Source of the DNA: Leeia oryzae DSM 17879
GTDB taxonomy: Bacteria; Pseudomonadota; Gammaproteobacteria; Burkholderiales; Leeiaceae
Direction of reading: 5' to 3'
DNA: 64,000 nt
Assembly (NCBI RefSeq): GCF_000376945.1
Contig: NZ_AQXU01000025.1
Coordinates: 434,001-498,000, forward strand
The notes below the pieces were generated by a model. That model was not told where the DNA came from. It saw nothing but the letters and a program-made list of their open reading frames with translations, and did not search any database. Positions 63,915 to 64,000 of the stretch are shown here, in pieces (position 1 is the stretch's first letter; every line of letters begins with the position of its first letter). The translations under genes were made by a program, and so were the position numbers.

Positions 63915-64000
63915 TTAAGACGTGGCGGTGCGGGCGGGGGGGCAGCACACCGTCGCGGAGAGTTCTTCGCACTGGCCGGCGTCATCGGCACAGCATTCGG
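63915..64000 (-). CDS. Cys-rich protein, C-terminal fragment (cut by window edge)
   Basis: Only the last 27 codons are in the window, reading ECCADDAGQCEELSATVCC then PPARTATS. The Cys pairs resemble the metal-binding C-terminal tails of ArsR-type regulators or other ars proteins. It precedes arsC in the same direction. Identity not determined. Confidence 0.5.
   Translation of the reverse strand, partial: ECCADDAGQCEELSATVCCPPARTATS

Overview
This window comes from a Gram-negative bacterium, most likely a betaproteobacterium of the order Neisseriales. Support comes from gene order and protein families: metK divergent from lipid A acyltransferase genes, dapF-DUF484-xerC, ubiUVT beside nnrS, and a phenylalanine/tyrosine catabolic set. 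Coding density is high and the base composition is even and moderately GC-rich. No rRNA, tRNA, CRISPR array, prophage or complete insertion sequence was seen. All calls were made by reading the sequence; no database search was run.

Layout. 1-87 is the start of a LysE-type exporter cut by the window edge. 254-9732 is one long minus-strand nucleoside operon, deoC-deoA-deoB-cdd-udp-bmpA-ABC transporter, covering uptake and breakdown of nucleosides. 9767-11696 holds two tandem orphan periplasmic binding proteins between strong terminators. 11744-15797 has metK divergent from three LpxL-family acyltransferases. 15920-18922 has a CoA-binding protein, dapF, a DUF484 protein and xerC, followed by a patch of palindromic repeats. 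19298-21865 is the phenylalanine hydroxylase operon (phhA, phhB and a eukaryote-like dihydropteridine reductase homologue) with a divergent Lrp-type regulator. 21954-25273 is a MocR regulator divergent from two LysE exporters and a DJ-1/PfpI protein. 25302-30970 is oppABCDF.

31375-39242 holds acetoacetyl-CoA synthetase, a response regulator with a TPR-like region, and the tyrosine-degradation genes (FAH family, hppD, a VOC protein, maiA). With phhAB these could take phenylalanine to fumarate and acetoacetyl-CoA, except that no homogentisate dioxygenase (hmgA) is present. 39259-43260 carries a small conserved-looking ORF and a Sia-like partner-switch module (CBS-PP2C phosphatase, SiaB-like kinase, SiaC-like protein) convergent with a membrane diguanylate cyclase. 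43704-47691 has nnrS and the anaerobic ubiquinone genes ubiUVT around a shared FNR-like box. 47739-50033 holds ynfA, a STAS-like protein, a Lys/Ala/Pro-rich protein with a putative ribbon-helix-helix domain next to a striking palindrome, and tdk. 50151-57673 is an eight-gene lipid-modification operon (FAD oxidoreductase, DUF1365, cfa, chalcone-isomerase-like, MFS, DUF3833, SDR, SnoaL-like) under a divergent TetR regulator. 57763-64000 has a soluble CZB chemoreceptor and an arsenic-resistance island (arsA, arsR, arsI-like, acr3, a dual-specificity-type phosphatase, arsC and a truncated Cys-rich gene).
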